Part shown: positions 48,501 to 62,482 of the stretch, one piece after another | How the letters are laid out: each line of letters starts with the position of its first letter | Position numbering within the stretch: the stretch's first letter is position 1 | Origin: Camarhynchus parvulus | Taxonomy: Eukaryota > Chordata > Aves > Passeriformes > Thraupidae | Length of the DNA stretch: 64,000 nt | Assembly (NCBI RefSeq): GCF_901933205.1 | Contig: NC_044572.1 | Location: 30,948,001 to 31,012,000 of the forward strand | Direction: 5' to 3' | Notes under the pieces: generated by a model | What the model saw: the letters and a program-made list of their open reading frames with translations, nothing else | The model's database searches: none | What the model was told of the DNA's origin: nothing | Position numbers and translations under genes: made by a program

Positions 48501-49790
48501 CTGAACCCAAGGGCAAAGAGTTAAGATCAAGACAGCTTCTTATGAAAATATGGAAGATATTCTTCTGCATTAAGCACTGAAAAGCAACCTGGAGACTGGA
48601 GGAGCACAGCAACAGCCCTGTGATCTCTAAAGCAAGCTCTATAGAAAACTACTGCCCATGCCTTGAAGAGGAAATGTTGCACATCCCCTTACCCGTGGTG
48701 CAACAGAACCAAAGAGAATAGTGTTGAACCAAATACACCATAATATAAGCTAGTTCTCCATCAGAATGCTGTATTTACTGTAGGCAAGATGTATGTGTAT
48801 ATATATTTATATAAATAATATGTATATGTGTGCCATTCTTGCTGTAGGTACTACATTTTAAACTACTATATGATTTTAATATTTAATGAAATATGATTTT
48901 TCATCCTATGTCCAAACCACTCTGGTCTTTCCTTCTATGTGTCAAACAGTTTATAAATTCCTAATGAATTCTCTGTGAAGAATGCAACAAGAATTACAGT
49001 CGCTTTCAACTATAGATACCCTGAGTGAAGTGTATTGAGCTGCACTTTTTACTGACTGATAGAGCTGTGCAGTGTTGTAGAGGAAAAGACAGGATTTATC
49101 CATGAAAATCAGATGTTATAGCAGCAGAAGAAATTATGCTAATGTGCATAATTAACAAAAGGTACCTCTCACACTTTTATCTCAAGATTTTACACGTAGG
49201 GAGATTTTATACTGCAGTCATGCATAACATCTGCAAATGTCACATAACCAGTTCATATCAACAATGCTGATGCTGAATTTATTGTAAGCTGGGCATGCTG
49301 AAATGAACAGCTTGAGTTATTCAAAAAACTACAGTAAATGGTTTCTGCCTTCTCTTCATTAGCAATTTTTCAAACTTTTCTTGCACAATTTTATGTAATT
49401 ACTTTGTACTTATTGAGAATTTTCATTATACAATCTCAAAGTTCTGAGACTGAACATGCCGAAGAGAGGAAAATACACTGTTTTTTCAATGAACTACAAG
49501 TGAGACTGAGTTAATTGCCAAATCAGTGAAAAAGCAGAGAGTCAGACCCGCTGGGCCTCTGGGCTGAATGCATCTGGGCTCAGATATAAACACCTGCTTG
49601 GGATTATTTTAAAGGCCTTGCTACATTGAAGGCTTTTCTCAGTTGAATTATCCCTCTCTAAAGAGCTTTGTAAAACACAGTCCAAGTCATCTTAGCTAAA
49701 GGATGTTATGTTTAAAATAAAAGAACTAAGGAAACTCATGTTTATGCGTTATTTCAACCACCTTTAGAAGTACTATTATGCCACCTGAAA
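42541..49790. other. AT-rich non-coding stretch, no gene recognised
   Basis: About 7.2 kb with no recognised gene, transposon or RNA gene. The longest frame is a 145-codon plus-strand ORF at 45300-45737 (listed as a finding) with no domain I know. A stretch at 49540-49640 is GC-richer and holds GGGATTATTTT and GATATAAAC words that could belong to a conserved non-coding element. Confidence 0.5.
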
Positions 49791-50041
49791 TAGATATAGA
49801 GATATAGATATAGATGATATAGATATAGATAAATATAGATATAGATAGATGATATAGATATATAGATAGATATATATAGATGATACAGATATAGATATAG
49901 ATATAGATGATATAGATATAGATGTAGACATAGATACAGATATAGATATAGATATATATTAGATATAGATACAGATATAGATGATATAGATGATATAGAT
50001 ATAGATAGAGAGAGAGAGAGACAGAGACAAAGATAGATATA
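49791..50041. repeat. compound microsatellite (GATATA / GATA / GA units), about 250 bp
   Basis: Starts TAGATATAGAGATATAGATA and runs as mixed GATATA and GATGATATA units with single-base variants (GATACA, GATGTA, GACATA). Near the right end it changes to a (GA)n block of about 16 bases, then ACAGAGACAAAGATAGATATA. It is the longest simple repeat in the window and likely to vary in length between individuals. Confidence 0.95.
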
Positions 50042-53000
50042 AAATTAGGTCTTCATTGAAGCCAGTGGAGATGCACTTTATAAATTGTGCATGTAGTCCC
50101 TACAGAGTCAAGTGTAACTTGGTATTTGCAGGAATACTACCTTCTGAGTAGACAAATGGGAAATCAGAAGTCTTATCAAGCTTAACTTTCATTGATGATT
50201 ACATTCATCTTGCTTATAACATTGAATTTTAAAGAAAAAGCTCTCAGGTTAGACTTTAAGCTTATTTCATTGTCTCCTAAATTGCCCCTAAAACAGTAAG
50301 ATAGTAGACAAAATCAGGGATGAAATGGTGAAGAATGCTGCAAAAATCTGTAAAAATTGTGTCTGCAAAAAAAGGAAATTTCTATGTATTAATGGAACCA
50401 TGCAGCATATCCATGATGCTGCATTTTATAGGTATGCTTAAAAGCAAGATGAAAGAAAGAAAATCGCCTTTCTGCAACTAAAAGAGAAATGCAGTTACTG
50501 TTTACACACTATAAGACAATTTATGATTCCAGAAACTTAATGCTTGTGCTAAACTCAGTACACAATTATGGTGCATCCAGAATTTCCTGACTTCTGTATT
50601 TTTTTCAGCAACAAATGCCACAAGATCTTAAAGAGGGTTGGGGATTGAGATGCTTATTGTCTTGGAGATGTGAATAAGCCTCCTAACCTATATAGGTGTC
50701 AATCCATGATGCAAGGCCTGTACAAAGTTTGCAGGATCAGATAGTCTTAATCACTGCACCCACTGGCAGGGGTGGAAGTTTGAATTTATGAGTGTTTTCA
50801 AAACAGAATATGTATATTCCATAGGTAGAACGAGGATATTACATTATTTTCCCCTCGTACAAGGACACAAGCTTATGTCATACTTATGTTGAACTCATCT
50901 GGGGGATCAGGAAGTTGAAATTTGAAATTTTTTCATTCAGACTATTTGTTGAACTCAACTGTGTTAGACTGGTAGTCCCCTGGTTTCCACTCTGCCCTGA
51001 CTTTAAAAGCAATAACAGTCCCTGCTTCTTCCTTTGCTGTGCCTGTCAGGGAGGTGGTAAGAGAGTTCTGGTAGCTCTGCATGCAAAGGTACAGCCTCTG
51101 GCAGTGTTCTAAGACAAGAAGTTGAATGCTGGTTTTATGGACCTGATCCTGAATATCAAAACAGAAGCCTGGATTTTGGCATCTAGATTATGAATCCCTT
51201 TGTTTTAGATTTCAGATTCTCTGTGCAGTGTGGTGGGCAGCATGGCAGTCCAATAAATCATATCAGCTTTATGCCACTGAGAAAAAGGCAATGCCTAATA
51301 AAATTCTTAATATGTCACCCCTTTCCAGATATAAAGGTTAAAGCCAAGTTCAAGTTGACAGCTCTGAGCTCTGAGAACCAACACCCTGTGTGCTACAGAA
51401 CCACAGCCTTATTCAATTCTCATCTCACATTTAAAATCTTACCATGAGTATTTATATGGTTACATGTGTATCCTACATTAAATTTAATGAGAGAGCTATG
51501 GAGTTTGGAAATGACACTATTGGCATCCCTGGGGTTCTTCATCAGCTTTTTTAAAAAGTTTTGAACTATTCCCTGAAGCCTGTATTATTTCTCATGAGCC
51601 TGAAATCTTAACATCTATTTTAATCAAGCAATACTATTTCATAATTCCACAAAATTATTACTGTTTTCATTAAGACAGGTTCTTTGTGGAATAGTAATAT
51701 TCAGATTCCATGGTTAAATCCCTACCTTACTATCTGTTAGAAAAATAAATTTCTAAATGCGTTTCTATGGAGACCTGATAGGATGAAGACACAATATAAA
51801 ATCCTGGTAATTGCAAGTCTTTAGTTTTCAGATCTACGTAAAAATGCCAGTTTGAATAAGCTCTTTCATTAATAAATGTTATTTTATTTTTATCTGACAT
51901 CCAGTTTTTCATATACAGGAGTTTTATGTTTGAAAAATAGTAGAAAGCAAGATGACACAACCAAAGACAAGTTAGGGTATATTTTTCAAAGAACTCAGGG
52001 ACTTAGAAGTGTAGAAAGTGTCTAGGCTGCTCTGACTGCAGAAAATAAAAAGCATTACAATTTAAATTACATCATTCTGCTTTATTGACTCTGGCTATGC
52101 TGAACATCAATAACACTTTTTCTTTAACTTCACCTCCTAAGTCACCCTGAATTTATCTCAGGGTTTTTTACAGAGAGCTTTACAAATCCCTCCCATAAAA
52201 GAGAGATCTGTCAGTAGCACAGCCTCTTCCCAGCATCCTTGTGCCAAGAGAAGATGGGCTATGTGCATGTGATCCACTAGCTTTCTAAGTGTTTATACTC
52301 CAGACATATTTATTCAGAATCTTCCATCAAGATACACCATTCTTTAAAGTACATTTGAGGGGACAAAATGCAGAAGAAAAAAAAAAAGGATAATGCTTTC
52401 TCAAAAGAAAAAAATCAGGGACCTTTAATTTGGTTCATTGCCAACACCCTTGATTTCCTTTATCTCTTGAGCTGAACCACCCAACCAGTCTTATTTGGGA
52501 CAGAGCTCAACAGACCTATATGAGGTTTGGTTCAATCCTACTTGAAGAGTTAACCACAGATTGATTCAGTAATGCTACACAAAGCATACATCTACAAGTT
52601 TACCTGTACCCACACATGGAATGTTTCACTGGCTAATAGACTATAACATTTTGTTTTTCTATTTATGGAATGCCCTATGGAATAGATGTGAGATTCATAA
52701 TTCATTGTTCCTGTCATAGTGCAAAAGGAGAATTCCCACTGCAGAGCTGTCTGACTGCATGTCCTGGGGTCTGACTCCCTGCCCTCAGCAGAACTCCAGC
52801 TCTGATCTGAGTAAAACCAGCAGGCATCACATAAGTGTTATATTCTGGTATGCATCATCAAGGAAAAGCATTTCTCTTACTTGTATTGGGCTTGTATATG
52901 CTTGGCTTTTGTACTCATAGCCTGTTTAGCTCTTGCTTTATTCTTTGATGTAAGTAAAGCAATCTTTTTAAAAAATAATAAAAGTTATATAATCTTATTT

Positions 53001-53982
53001 CAGAAGTTGCAGAGAAGGGAAAAAGATCCACAACAAAACAAATGCCTTTTTGTCATAAAAACCAGGATTCTGTCAAATATATCCTGGTACTTACAATCTA
53101 GTCTTTGCATCTAAAATGATTAAATACATTGGATAGAGAAAAGTACAGAATGAAATTAATAAACAAATTCAAATAAAATGTTTAGTATGCAGAACCTTTG
53201 TGCCTATAAAAAGACTTACACTTCAACACTAAAGATGACTCTTTTATTAAAGGGTTATATTTTGCCTTCATTGTTTTTGAAGGATGTTTGTTTTCCAGGT
53301 TCTTAGATTTACAGAAGCCATCATCATTCCTGCAGTGTGTGTCTTCTGATAAGGCTATGTTAAGCATGTGCTGCTAATGTATATGCCTCACAGAACTCTT
53401 CATTACATACTGGAGCTCAGCAATTATTCTCTTTTGGGGGAGGGATTTAAACTGTGTCCTTTGAGTAAAACCAAACACTTTGACTGACTTTAAATGCTGT
53501 GGCATGGAGCTGAGCCTACTTGCATCCCAGAGCTATGCAAAGACAGAGCGCTGGACATATGGCTCTGTGCCACCACAGGGCAGTGATGCCAGTGAATTAC
53601 AACCCACAGGACTGCATCAGCTCTACCACTGCTTGGAACCCCAAAGTGAACTCCACAGCCTATCAAGATACAGTTCTTTTTGCTTTCTTTTATGCTCTTA
53701 AAATGACTTGCTGATGTGTTGGCAGTCACAGCTCTTGCTGAAGGCAGTTGGGATTACAAGTCCTCATCTCAAAGTGATTAAAGATCAGATTTATGTAAAA
53801 TTTAAATATTTCATAGCATAGCTGTCAGCCCATTCTGAAGTGAAAACAAGTGTAAGAGCTGAGTAAAAGCTTTGGTTTGGTGTTTAGACGAGAACAACTG
53901 CCATAATTTTATTTTATTTTCTTTGTTTGAGATCTATTATTTTAACTGTGTCTATTTGATAACCTGAATGACTTTATCCATA

Positions 53983-54020
53983 GAATTCTTGAATTAGTTA
54001 TGAATTCTTGAATTAGTTAT
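53983..54020. repeat. exact tandem duplication of 19 bp
   Basis: GAATTCTTGAATTAGTTAT occurs at 53983-54001 and again directly at 54002-54020, with no difference. A recent local duplication would explain the perfect identity. Confidence 0.95.
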
Positions 54021-54960
54021 GTAGCTCTTAAGCCAGGTGCAGTTCTTTTGCCACGTTACCAAGAGCTCAGAAATGGTTGTCTTGGTTGAGGACAGCAGTC
54101 AGCCCAATGAGGTATTGCTTCTGCTAATGTGCTCTCATGATTTTTTCTGCGAAGCCACACAGGAATAGAACTGCTTTTCATTCTCAGAAGAAAAAGCTGG
54201 CCAGCATCTCTGTGGCTGAAACTAGTCAATGGGTCCCTCTTGCCCACAGGCCATTTTACTTACAGTTATTAGACATGGGAAAAGATGATTGGGTCCCTCC
54301 AAGTCAGATCAGACAACAGCTCTGAATAATGTTTTCCTGGGGAACCTGTCTTGTTCCAGGCACAGTAATACACCTTGGTTTTAGGCACATGTGTTTAGAA
54401 ACTGGGGTGAGCATGTTGTCTTTCTTTTTAGATATCTGCTTGCTGGACTTGGAAATTCAGAGTGGTTTATCCTGAATAGTCTCATTAGAAGTCACTAAAA
54501 AGCATGTTACTTTGACATGTGAGGTGAGATCTGCTCTTCTATATTTTTATATATACCTTTAATTTCTAGATCCTAGATTTCCATATCTAAAGAACTGGGC
54601 ATTTAAATACAGCATTTACCATAAAGAGTACTTTTTATTTACATGAAGTAGACCTCACATATGGTAAGCTTTCCTGAAATATATGTCTGGGAAATTTAAT
54701 GGTTTTTTTATTATTTAAAATTGCATTCACATTTGTCGGTTTGACCCTGTGTTCATTTAATCAGTTTCTGGTATCTATTAGAAATATCTCTCTCTCAATC
54801 TTTGTACCATCCATGCTAAAGCAGATTGCTCCTTATCACTTACATCTTATGACTCTCTGTAGAAAAAGAACTGTTTACAGGATGAAATGTTTCTTTGAAT
54901 AGCATGTAAGAAAAGGAAAACAATAAAATCAAAATTCATAAACTTTCAGAAAGTGCATAA

Positions 54961-54978
54961 TTTAATTTAATTTAATTT
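54961..54978. repeat. (TTTAA)n pentanucleotide run
   Basis: TTTAATTTAATTTAATTT: three full units and a partial one. Confidence 0.9.
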
Positions 54979-56271
54979 GAACTAATTATCCCTAGAAAAA
55001 AATTGTACTAATTTTAACCATTATCCATGTCTTTTGCTTTTGTTGTGAATAAATACGCGCTTGTGATATAAATTGTCTCTCTTTTAATTTAAAAGGGCAT
55101 TACACTGTTCTGCAAAGGATCTAGATATAGTTAGGGAGAGGACATATTTTATAGTCTCAAATGAGTATTTTAAAGTACTCAAATTTGTATTTTAAAACTT
55201 CTTCAGCAAAATATCAGGCAAGCAGGGGGCAAAAAGGTCTTAGATGACATATTAAAAGTAAAACCTCCAAAAGTAATATTTTATAAGGAAGATAAGTTCA
55301 AAGACAACGTTGGGTTCCAAGACAAGACTGGGAGTATTGGAGTTACTTCTTGCTCCAATGGGGGCTGTTTGTGTAGTTTAGTTGTTTAGCTTCTGTTTAC
55401 ATTAGTGTGACTGTGCTATTTGATCCACCAGTAAGAGAACCTTAAAATAGGCCAAAATATAATAAAGTCTCCCTTTAAGTCCATTTTTCCTATTGAATGT
55501 CATGAGAAGGGAATTGTAACTGAAAGGATTATAATTGAAAAACAGATCTCTTTGCTTCTGTTTTCCCATTTCAAGAATAAATGGAATGGAAAATGAGCAG
55601 AGATGTGGCTTTGGAAAAACAATTATTTGGATCACCTCAGCAAAAATTTGTTTGATTTTTCTGAGAGAAAACCTGTGAAATACTGAGAATTTTACAGGTG
55701 CTATGTTTCTAGTTTCTTCAGTCTATTCATAATTTACTTTTGGTGGGGTTTTTGTTGTATTTTTTTTGGGGGGTGGGTATTGTAGAATTTTTAGGCCAGA
55801 TAGTCAAAGGCAATAATTCCTTAGCATTTTTGGGGTTGGTTTTGGAAAAATAAATTGCTTGTTAGTGCAAAAATGAAATAATGAGCAGTTACAGTGTTTA
55901 TCTTTTGCTTTATTTGTTTTCTGTTCACTAGTACACTTAAAATATCAATGAGTTGGGTTTTTTGTTAATCTTTGGTTGGTTTTTTTGTGCTGGTTTGTGG
56001 ATTTTTCCCCTGGACCAAAATGATCTGCTGTTTTCTAGTGCTCTTCTCTTTCATTTTGTTAATAAAAACCCCTGCCTTTTGTAGATGGCTACCATTTCCT
56101 TCCCTCTTACTACAATCCCCCATTGCCTAAAACTCAACAATTCTCTTAACACAGATATGCACAGGAGATTCAACAGAATACAAGAAACCATATCTTGTTT
56201 TGGTTTATATCCGTTATTCCAAACCCAGTGATATCTAACTTCAGAGGAAGGTAAGGTGCAATCCATTGATC

Positions 56272-56770
56272 AGAAAGTCCTGTTTTCATTTCTGGACTCC
56301 CAGCATAAGAACCTGGATCTGTTGGAGTGACTCCAGAGGAGGACCACGAAGATGATTAGATAGCTGGAGCGCCTTTCCTATGAGGACAAGCTGAGCGAGT
56401 TGGGGTTGTTCAGCCTGGCAAACAGAAGGCTCCAGGGATATCTTATAGTGTTTTCAGTACCTAAAGGAGACCTACAAGAAATCTGGAAAGGGACTTTTTA
56501 CAAGGGCGTGAAGTGACAAGGTAATGCTTTAAACGGAAGCAAAGTAGGTTTAGATTAGCTATTTAGAGGATGTTAATTACTGTGAGGATGGTGAGGCACT
56601 GAAACAGTGCCCAGAGAGGTTGTAGATGCCTCATCCCTGGAAGTGTTCAAGGTTGGGTTGAATGGGGCCCTGTGCAACGCGATCTAGGGGCTGGCATCCC
56701 TGCCTTGGAAGGAGGTGGTGTTTGAACTGGGTGATCTTTACAGTCCTCTCCAACCCAAACCATTCTGAGG
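56272..56770 (+). mobile_element. CR1 LINE 3' fragment of about 500 bp (plus strand)
   Basis: Landmarks in order: CCAGAGGAGGACCACGAAGA, GAGCGCCTTTCCTATGAGGA, TGAGCGAGTTGGGGTTGTTC, AGCCTGGCAAACAGAAGGCT, GGGACTTTTTACAAGGGCGT, GCTTTAAACGGAAGC, GGATGGTGAGGCACTGAAAC, CCCAGAGAGGTTGTAGATGC, CATCCCTGGAAGTGTTCAAG, CTGGGTGATCTTTACAGTCC and CCAACCCAAACCATTCTGAG. This is a classic CR1 3' end with the C-terminal ORF2 region decayed by stops and frameshifts. The final ATTCTATG repeat has decayed to ATTCTGAGG. Confidence 0.92.
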
Positions 56771-58526
56771 TTTGAAACATTATATTTAAAGGAGTAGATG
56801 GAAGAGAAAAAATCACAGGTTGTTTTGGCCGTGGGCTTGCCTGCTTGGGCATTAAAAGAAGAATTGTATTGGATATTAAAAGTCTTATGGACTTACATTT
56901 TCCCAGCATGAGTTATTGAAAAATAATACAACTTTCAATAAAAGTGCTACTCTTTTATTAGAACCTTAATGCCCACCTTTATTCTGGCTTTTATTGTAAC
57001 TTTTAAGGAATAAAATATCAAGCACATTCTTCAGTTAGTAGCAACTCATTCCTTGATGAGAAAATTCTTGCTGTTAAAAGCATCTGCCAAGCATCTTCAC
57101 CCCACGCTCTCTGTTGCTGATACACTATTATTGGGTGTGCATATGTGTAGGCATCTGTCTGTCTATCCAGACACAGATTATAGTGTATATCTTGGCATTT
57201 AAAATTTTATCAGTCCATGTGTTCCACATGAAACCCAAGAAATTACATGCCTCAGAAAACTTCATAAAGAAGAGGCATTTGACATTAAGACTGTTGTGAC
57301 TTTTTGAGCATATCCAATTGACTACACTACTTAATTTTCTTCTCAGGTATTAATGTTACTTTTGATATATTCCACACCACACCTGTTCCTTTGACATCAG
57401 TAGAAATTATAAGTGTAAACTCAGTGAGAGAAAATTTAGACTATGGTACTTACAGTAAAGATATAGCTTGGCAACAGAATTTACAGCATGAAAACCAAGA
57501 AGTAGATTGTATTATTTATCCCATTAACCTATTATTTTCGTACTCTACTGAGGCAAATAAGTGCATTTTGTTTGTCAGAAAATCACTCTCCTTCAGGTTT
57601 ATTCTTCTTTAAATTTTATGCATTTAATTTGTTCCTTTCTTTTTCCACTGTTAACTTATACCCTAGGCTCTAGTATTCTAATCTAATATTTTCTAAGGCA
57701 ATTAAGATGTCTAGTGTCTATAGAGATTATATACTCTATACACCTTACAATATGGGTATGATTTTCAGGTACAGTCAGTAGGCAGATGAAGGTAGGGGAA
57801 TTCAGTCTGTTCATTTACATGGACTCTGGATCAACACCTTAACTTTTGAACAAGAAAGATAAGATTGCTGGAAAAACTCCTTCAGCAATTTGTCATTAAT
57901 TTGTACCTGGAGGTCATAATAACTTCCCAGCTACATTCACACAGACAAATTGAAAGGTCAGTATTTGAAAGAACAGTTTTACCAGCGGTTGCTTCACTGT
58001 GAGGTCTGTGACAGGAGTTATTTCCTTTTCCAAATGCCTGCAAATGCCAAGTTTCCCAGGGAAAAGGCAATAACTAGAAGACTAAATCTTTACAGAGAAC
58101 TACTGTGTCTGGTTCCCCCTATTAAAATCAATTTTGTTAAAGCAAATCTTTCTTGTCCAAGGGAGGCTAATTATAAATACATCTACAAGGACTTTAACAT
58201 ATGTTTAACTGCTTACAAAATAGCTCTCTCCAGTTAAAGAGAGGGAATTACACATAGTGTTGTTAAATTAAACATACATGTATATCTCCTGAAAAATTCA
58301 GAAAAATCTGGATAACAATAGATTCTGTTAGGTTTTGGTTGAGCAAGGACTGTGCACCCTTGAATAGTTTAAGAAATCCTCTTTTGCTCTTTTTTAGAGT
58401 CTGATTCTTAAAGGAAAAAAACCCAAACAACCAAATCAAATTTCCAATTTACTTGCAGGTCTCCTTCTGTTCTACTCATTCCTCCTGTCTCTCTAATTTT
58501 TTTTAAAAAATCAGAAGATTACATTT

Positions 58527-58572
58527 GGGGGGGGGGGGCTGGTTTGCTTTGTTTGTTTGCTTGTTTGTGAGT
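58527..58572. repeat. poly-G run (12 G) followed by a TTTG-type run
   Basis: Twelve consecutive G (58527-58538), then CTGG and TTTGCTTTGTTTGTTTGCTT-like tetranucleotide units to about 58570. Homopolymers like this are often of uncertain length in sequencing data. Confidence 0.85.
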
Positions 58573-61115
58573 TTTTTGTAATTTGATTGGAATTCAGGTT
58601 TTTGTTCACATGCTTGCAAACTAAAACAAGAGAGTTATCACCATTAGCTAAATGTGACGAAGAAATTTTAGCTCACTTTTTAAGACCCTTTTTGATGACC
58701 TGGTTATCCAATGCAACAATTACAATATGGTTTTCCTAAAAGCCTAGCAGAAGTGTGTGCAAGAGATAAAAGCTTTGGCTGCTACAGTGAGACTCTGGTT
58801 ACAAGAATAGCTACTGAAACACTTATGCTAGTTTTTACACATGCATCTCTCTTCTGCAGCTTATCCCATGAATGGTCCAGCTGTCCCTGTCTCAGTCGCC
58901 TGATAATCTGAAAGTTTAAATGAACACAGAAGATGCACATGGAACAGAGAACATGGGCCGTGCATTCTTACAGAGTCACAAAAAAACTGAGTCAATGAAA
59001 GAGTTATTTTCTTAAACCCACTTTCTGATGACATGCAGCTGGCAAGTCTGAGGTATCAGATGACAGTGAATGTCTTTATTTATGGATGCACAGAGCAGGA
59101 CAATTCAAACACAAAACAGAGCGTTCACAGAAGTATTGTCAGTATGCTGAAAGTCCCTCTAAGAGGAAGGACAACACAATCCAAGTGCAGTTCAGGAGCC
59201 TCTTCAAGATGAGTCACTCAAGGAAAAGATTACAAGCCTCAGGGAAATTAATCCTTTCAATTGTGACCATATGAAGTGCAAAAGGCCCTGAAAAATAGTA
59301 ACATTTTATAATGCAAGGGATACAGAACTTAGGATAAATTTGGGAAGCTTCTTCATTCACACACAAAGTGATGTGCATGAGGTTTGAAAGTTAAATTGAA
59401 AGACCATGTAAAAAAAAATTATGGTGAGAGAGGAGAACCCTGGACAGAGGGAGCAGCAAAGCAACCAAATATGTTTCTGAACGGCAAGCAAGATTTTTAT
59501 CATAAAATGAATGTTGTTAAACTAACATAATTTCTCAATCGTGTTTCTTTTCAGTATTTTTTCCTGCTTTTCCTTTCATGCAGAATTAAGAACTGGTTCA
59601 AAAGGAAGGTATGTAGGTAAGAAAGACATATATTCTTTTTGTGAACTCTGCAAAATACTGTGAATTATGATATATAAAACCATCACAGAACCAAATAATT
59701 TCCTGCCACGTTTGCACAGGCTGCATGTTTGACTCTTAATAAAAAAAACCACAAGCTATTACAAATAAACAGCACTGTAATGAGGAATGTAGAGATCACT
59801 TACCTCAGCAAATTCTAGGCGCTATGTGCTTTATCCCAGTCAAATTTTCTACTGTGGGGAAACTTATACAGGCAAATCTGCATTTACCACTATGTTAGAT
59901 TTAGAATTAGACAAAAGGAAAATTGGAGTTTATCTGAACTGTTTCTTCCATTAGATTTTTTTTCCTTTCTAGTTCTTCCAGGTACATTGTCACCTTTTGC
60001 ATAAAGAAGTTGGTGCTCTGATCTAAATCACCTATTTCACAGATTGGTATGTAGATACAAGCTATATAATCAGGGATGACTTAATAAACAGAAAAGGAAA
60101 AGGAAAGTCAGTTCTATTTTGCAACCAGATTTTAACATATAGGAAATGTAGAAGATCCATCACATATTTCAATTATGAATTTTCCTTCTCTAATAGCACT
60201 GATGTTCAGAGATTTCATTCTGCATAGGAAATGAGGAATTGCTCACTTCTTCCTTGCTTACTTAGGATTACACAGAATTTCCTGAAATATAAATATTGAA
60301 ATTCATAACTGAGGGCCTATGATCACCTCTAACTTCCAAGAAGATATGTGTCATAGGAGACCCCCATTCATTTTTACATGGATGAAGGCCAGCAGCAGTC
60401 TTGCCCTGTAAAATGTTCTGGAACACTTCACACTTGTATCAATTGACATTAATCCTCTGTTTGTACAAGAAATATCACAACCATGTGGGAAGCATTTACT
60501 GGATCAAGCAGCAAAGAATTTGAAAAAAACATACCCAGTGTGTCAGTGACTGATGAGATTTATGTTAGTGGGAGGAAGAACAGGCATTAAATCAAGAGAT
60601 ATTTATGCAAACTTCATTTTACTGTGTATTTGGCCTTGCTATGAAGTTATTTATAGTTATAATTTACTTACCAGTGGTTCTGTGTCTGGCTCCTCTTTCA
60701 AAAATTCATCAAAAATTCATCATCTGGTCTGTTTAATAATATATACTTTAAAATGGAAAGCAACAAACTATAAATGACACAAGAGGGAAAGAAAACATAT
60801 GCTGCTATATATTCATTCTTAATGGATATGAATCACAGAAGTGAATGCAGGTAAAATGAATGGGAATATTGGTTTGCAAGATAGTAAATAGGAGCAGTTA
60901 ATACATGTTTCTCTTTCATAATTTTTGAATTTCCCCATTACTGAAATTTAATGGAGGGAAGTACTTTTACTACACTCATCAGGAATATTAACTTCAGGTC
61001 CTTCTGCCACCCTGCAAATTGACTCCATTGCACAGATCCCTGCTTGGTATAAAGGGCCCTGATGTCTGTGACCATAAAAACTCGTGGGGAGTTTTGGACC
61101 CTTGAAACTCATTGG

Positions 61116-61143
61116 TTCTGAACTGGTAGTTCAGAACTGGTAG
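61116..61143. repeat. small overlapping inverted and direct repeat
   Basis: TTCTGAACT (61116-61124), spacer GGT, AGTTCAGAA (61128-61136) form a 9-bp inverted repeat. TCTGAACTGGTAG and TCAGAACTGGTAG form a near-perfect tandem pair across the same bases. It probably arose from a small templated duplication. Confidence 0.75.
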
Positions 61144-62482
61144 CAAAGCTACAGCTTTTCTTCAAAGGTCCAGTCCTGCATTTCCAACCTGGTCCTAGGC
61201 AACATCACAGAAATTGTGATAGGATTTGGATACTGTTGGTCTTTGTATACCCTCATTACCTGGCAGAAAAATCTTCACTGAAACCAGCACAAATGCTGCT
61301 GTCAGCAGTCAATGGAGTGGGTTCACAGACGTAGTTTTTGGGTATGTGTCAGCAAGTATTGAGTAAGAGGAGACAGCTCCAGACAAATAGGGAAATGGGA
61401 TATGGAAAAAGTCTTCTTGCACAACCTTTGATTCATCTTACCAGTAAAACTCTGTTCATGTCATTGTTAGTGACAAGGAGATGTGTGTAATCCTTGTGGG
61501 ATTTATCTGCTGGTGAGTCTTAATCACTTCTCCCTGCATGCTAGTGCAGGGCTCATGTCAGCCATCAGAGTGCAGCCAGCGATGCTCAAACAAAAACTTC
61601 TTCTTAAAGCCTTGCTGGTAAGAGTTCTTATTTTGATTCCAGTTACTGTCAGAAGAACTGCAAAAATCCCCAGGCATTTCTTGAAGTAATGAAGTGGAAG
61701 ATTTCTCCCAGAGGAAGATGGACAAAGTTAGAGAGACACATATTACCTGGTATTAGCAGTGCCAGAGTCTCAGGAGAGCCCTGTGCAGAGTTTTCCAATG
61801 AGCCTCTGAAACTACAGCAAGTAATGGCATGTCAGAAAGCCTTATAAAATGGTGAGATGGACAGAAAGGCTCTTAGTGAAGGTAGCCAGCATTTTTATGC
61901 TTGGAAGAAATTAGGTTATTCTACTTTATGGATCACTGATTAAAAGATTTGCAAACACCATTCGCAAACATTTCATTCAAGTTCAGTTGTAGAATTGAGA
62001 GCCACATTTCCTCTAAAGTATTTGTCTAAGCTATTTCAGAAGCTTAAAAGTGAGCTGAGATTTCTCTTGGTGAAATCCAGGTATGGTTGTCCTCCTTGCT
62101 GTTATATACCAACATAAAGGTGTGAGCCCCATGGTGTGAGGGAGTTCTAAGCTAACGTGTGAGCCTGGACTTCCTCCTGCTTTGATTTCCTTTCTGCTTC
62201 CAGAGTCCAAGTCAGTATTTCTGCTGTTTCAAAACCACTTCTTATATTTATTCCAAATGGAAGAACTTATCACCCTTCTCTCTTTTACCTCTTCTCTCAA
62301 TTTTTTCTTAGGTGGGCACAGGCTCTGAGGAGCTGTGAAACCTTCCTCTGGCCAATCAAACAAATAGGTCTGGTAATTTCAGCTGCGTTTCTAAGTCATA
62401 AATTAGGTAAATGTATGTTCTTTTCCATGGACAATTTTGAATTTAGCATGGTCTGTTGACCCAAAAGTTTGGGATTTATTGA

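Larger units (their letters stand above)
50042..56271. other. AT-rich non-coding stretch, no gene recognised
   Basis: About 6.2 kb with no recognised gene. Contains a 19-bp exact tandem duplication at 53983-54020, a (TTTAA)n run at 54961-54978, and a G-rich patch at about 55741-55785. A GC-richer patch at 53500-53700 has short frames on both strands that I could not assign. Confidence 0.5.
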
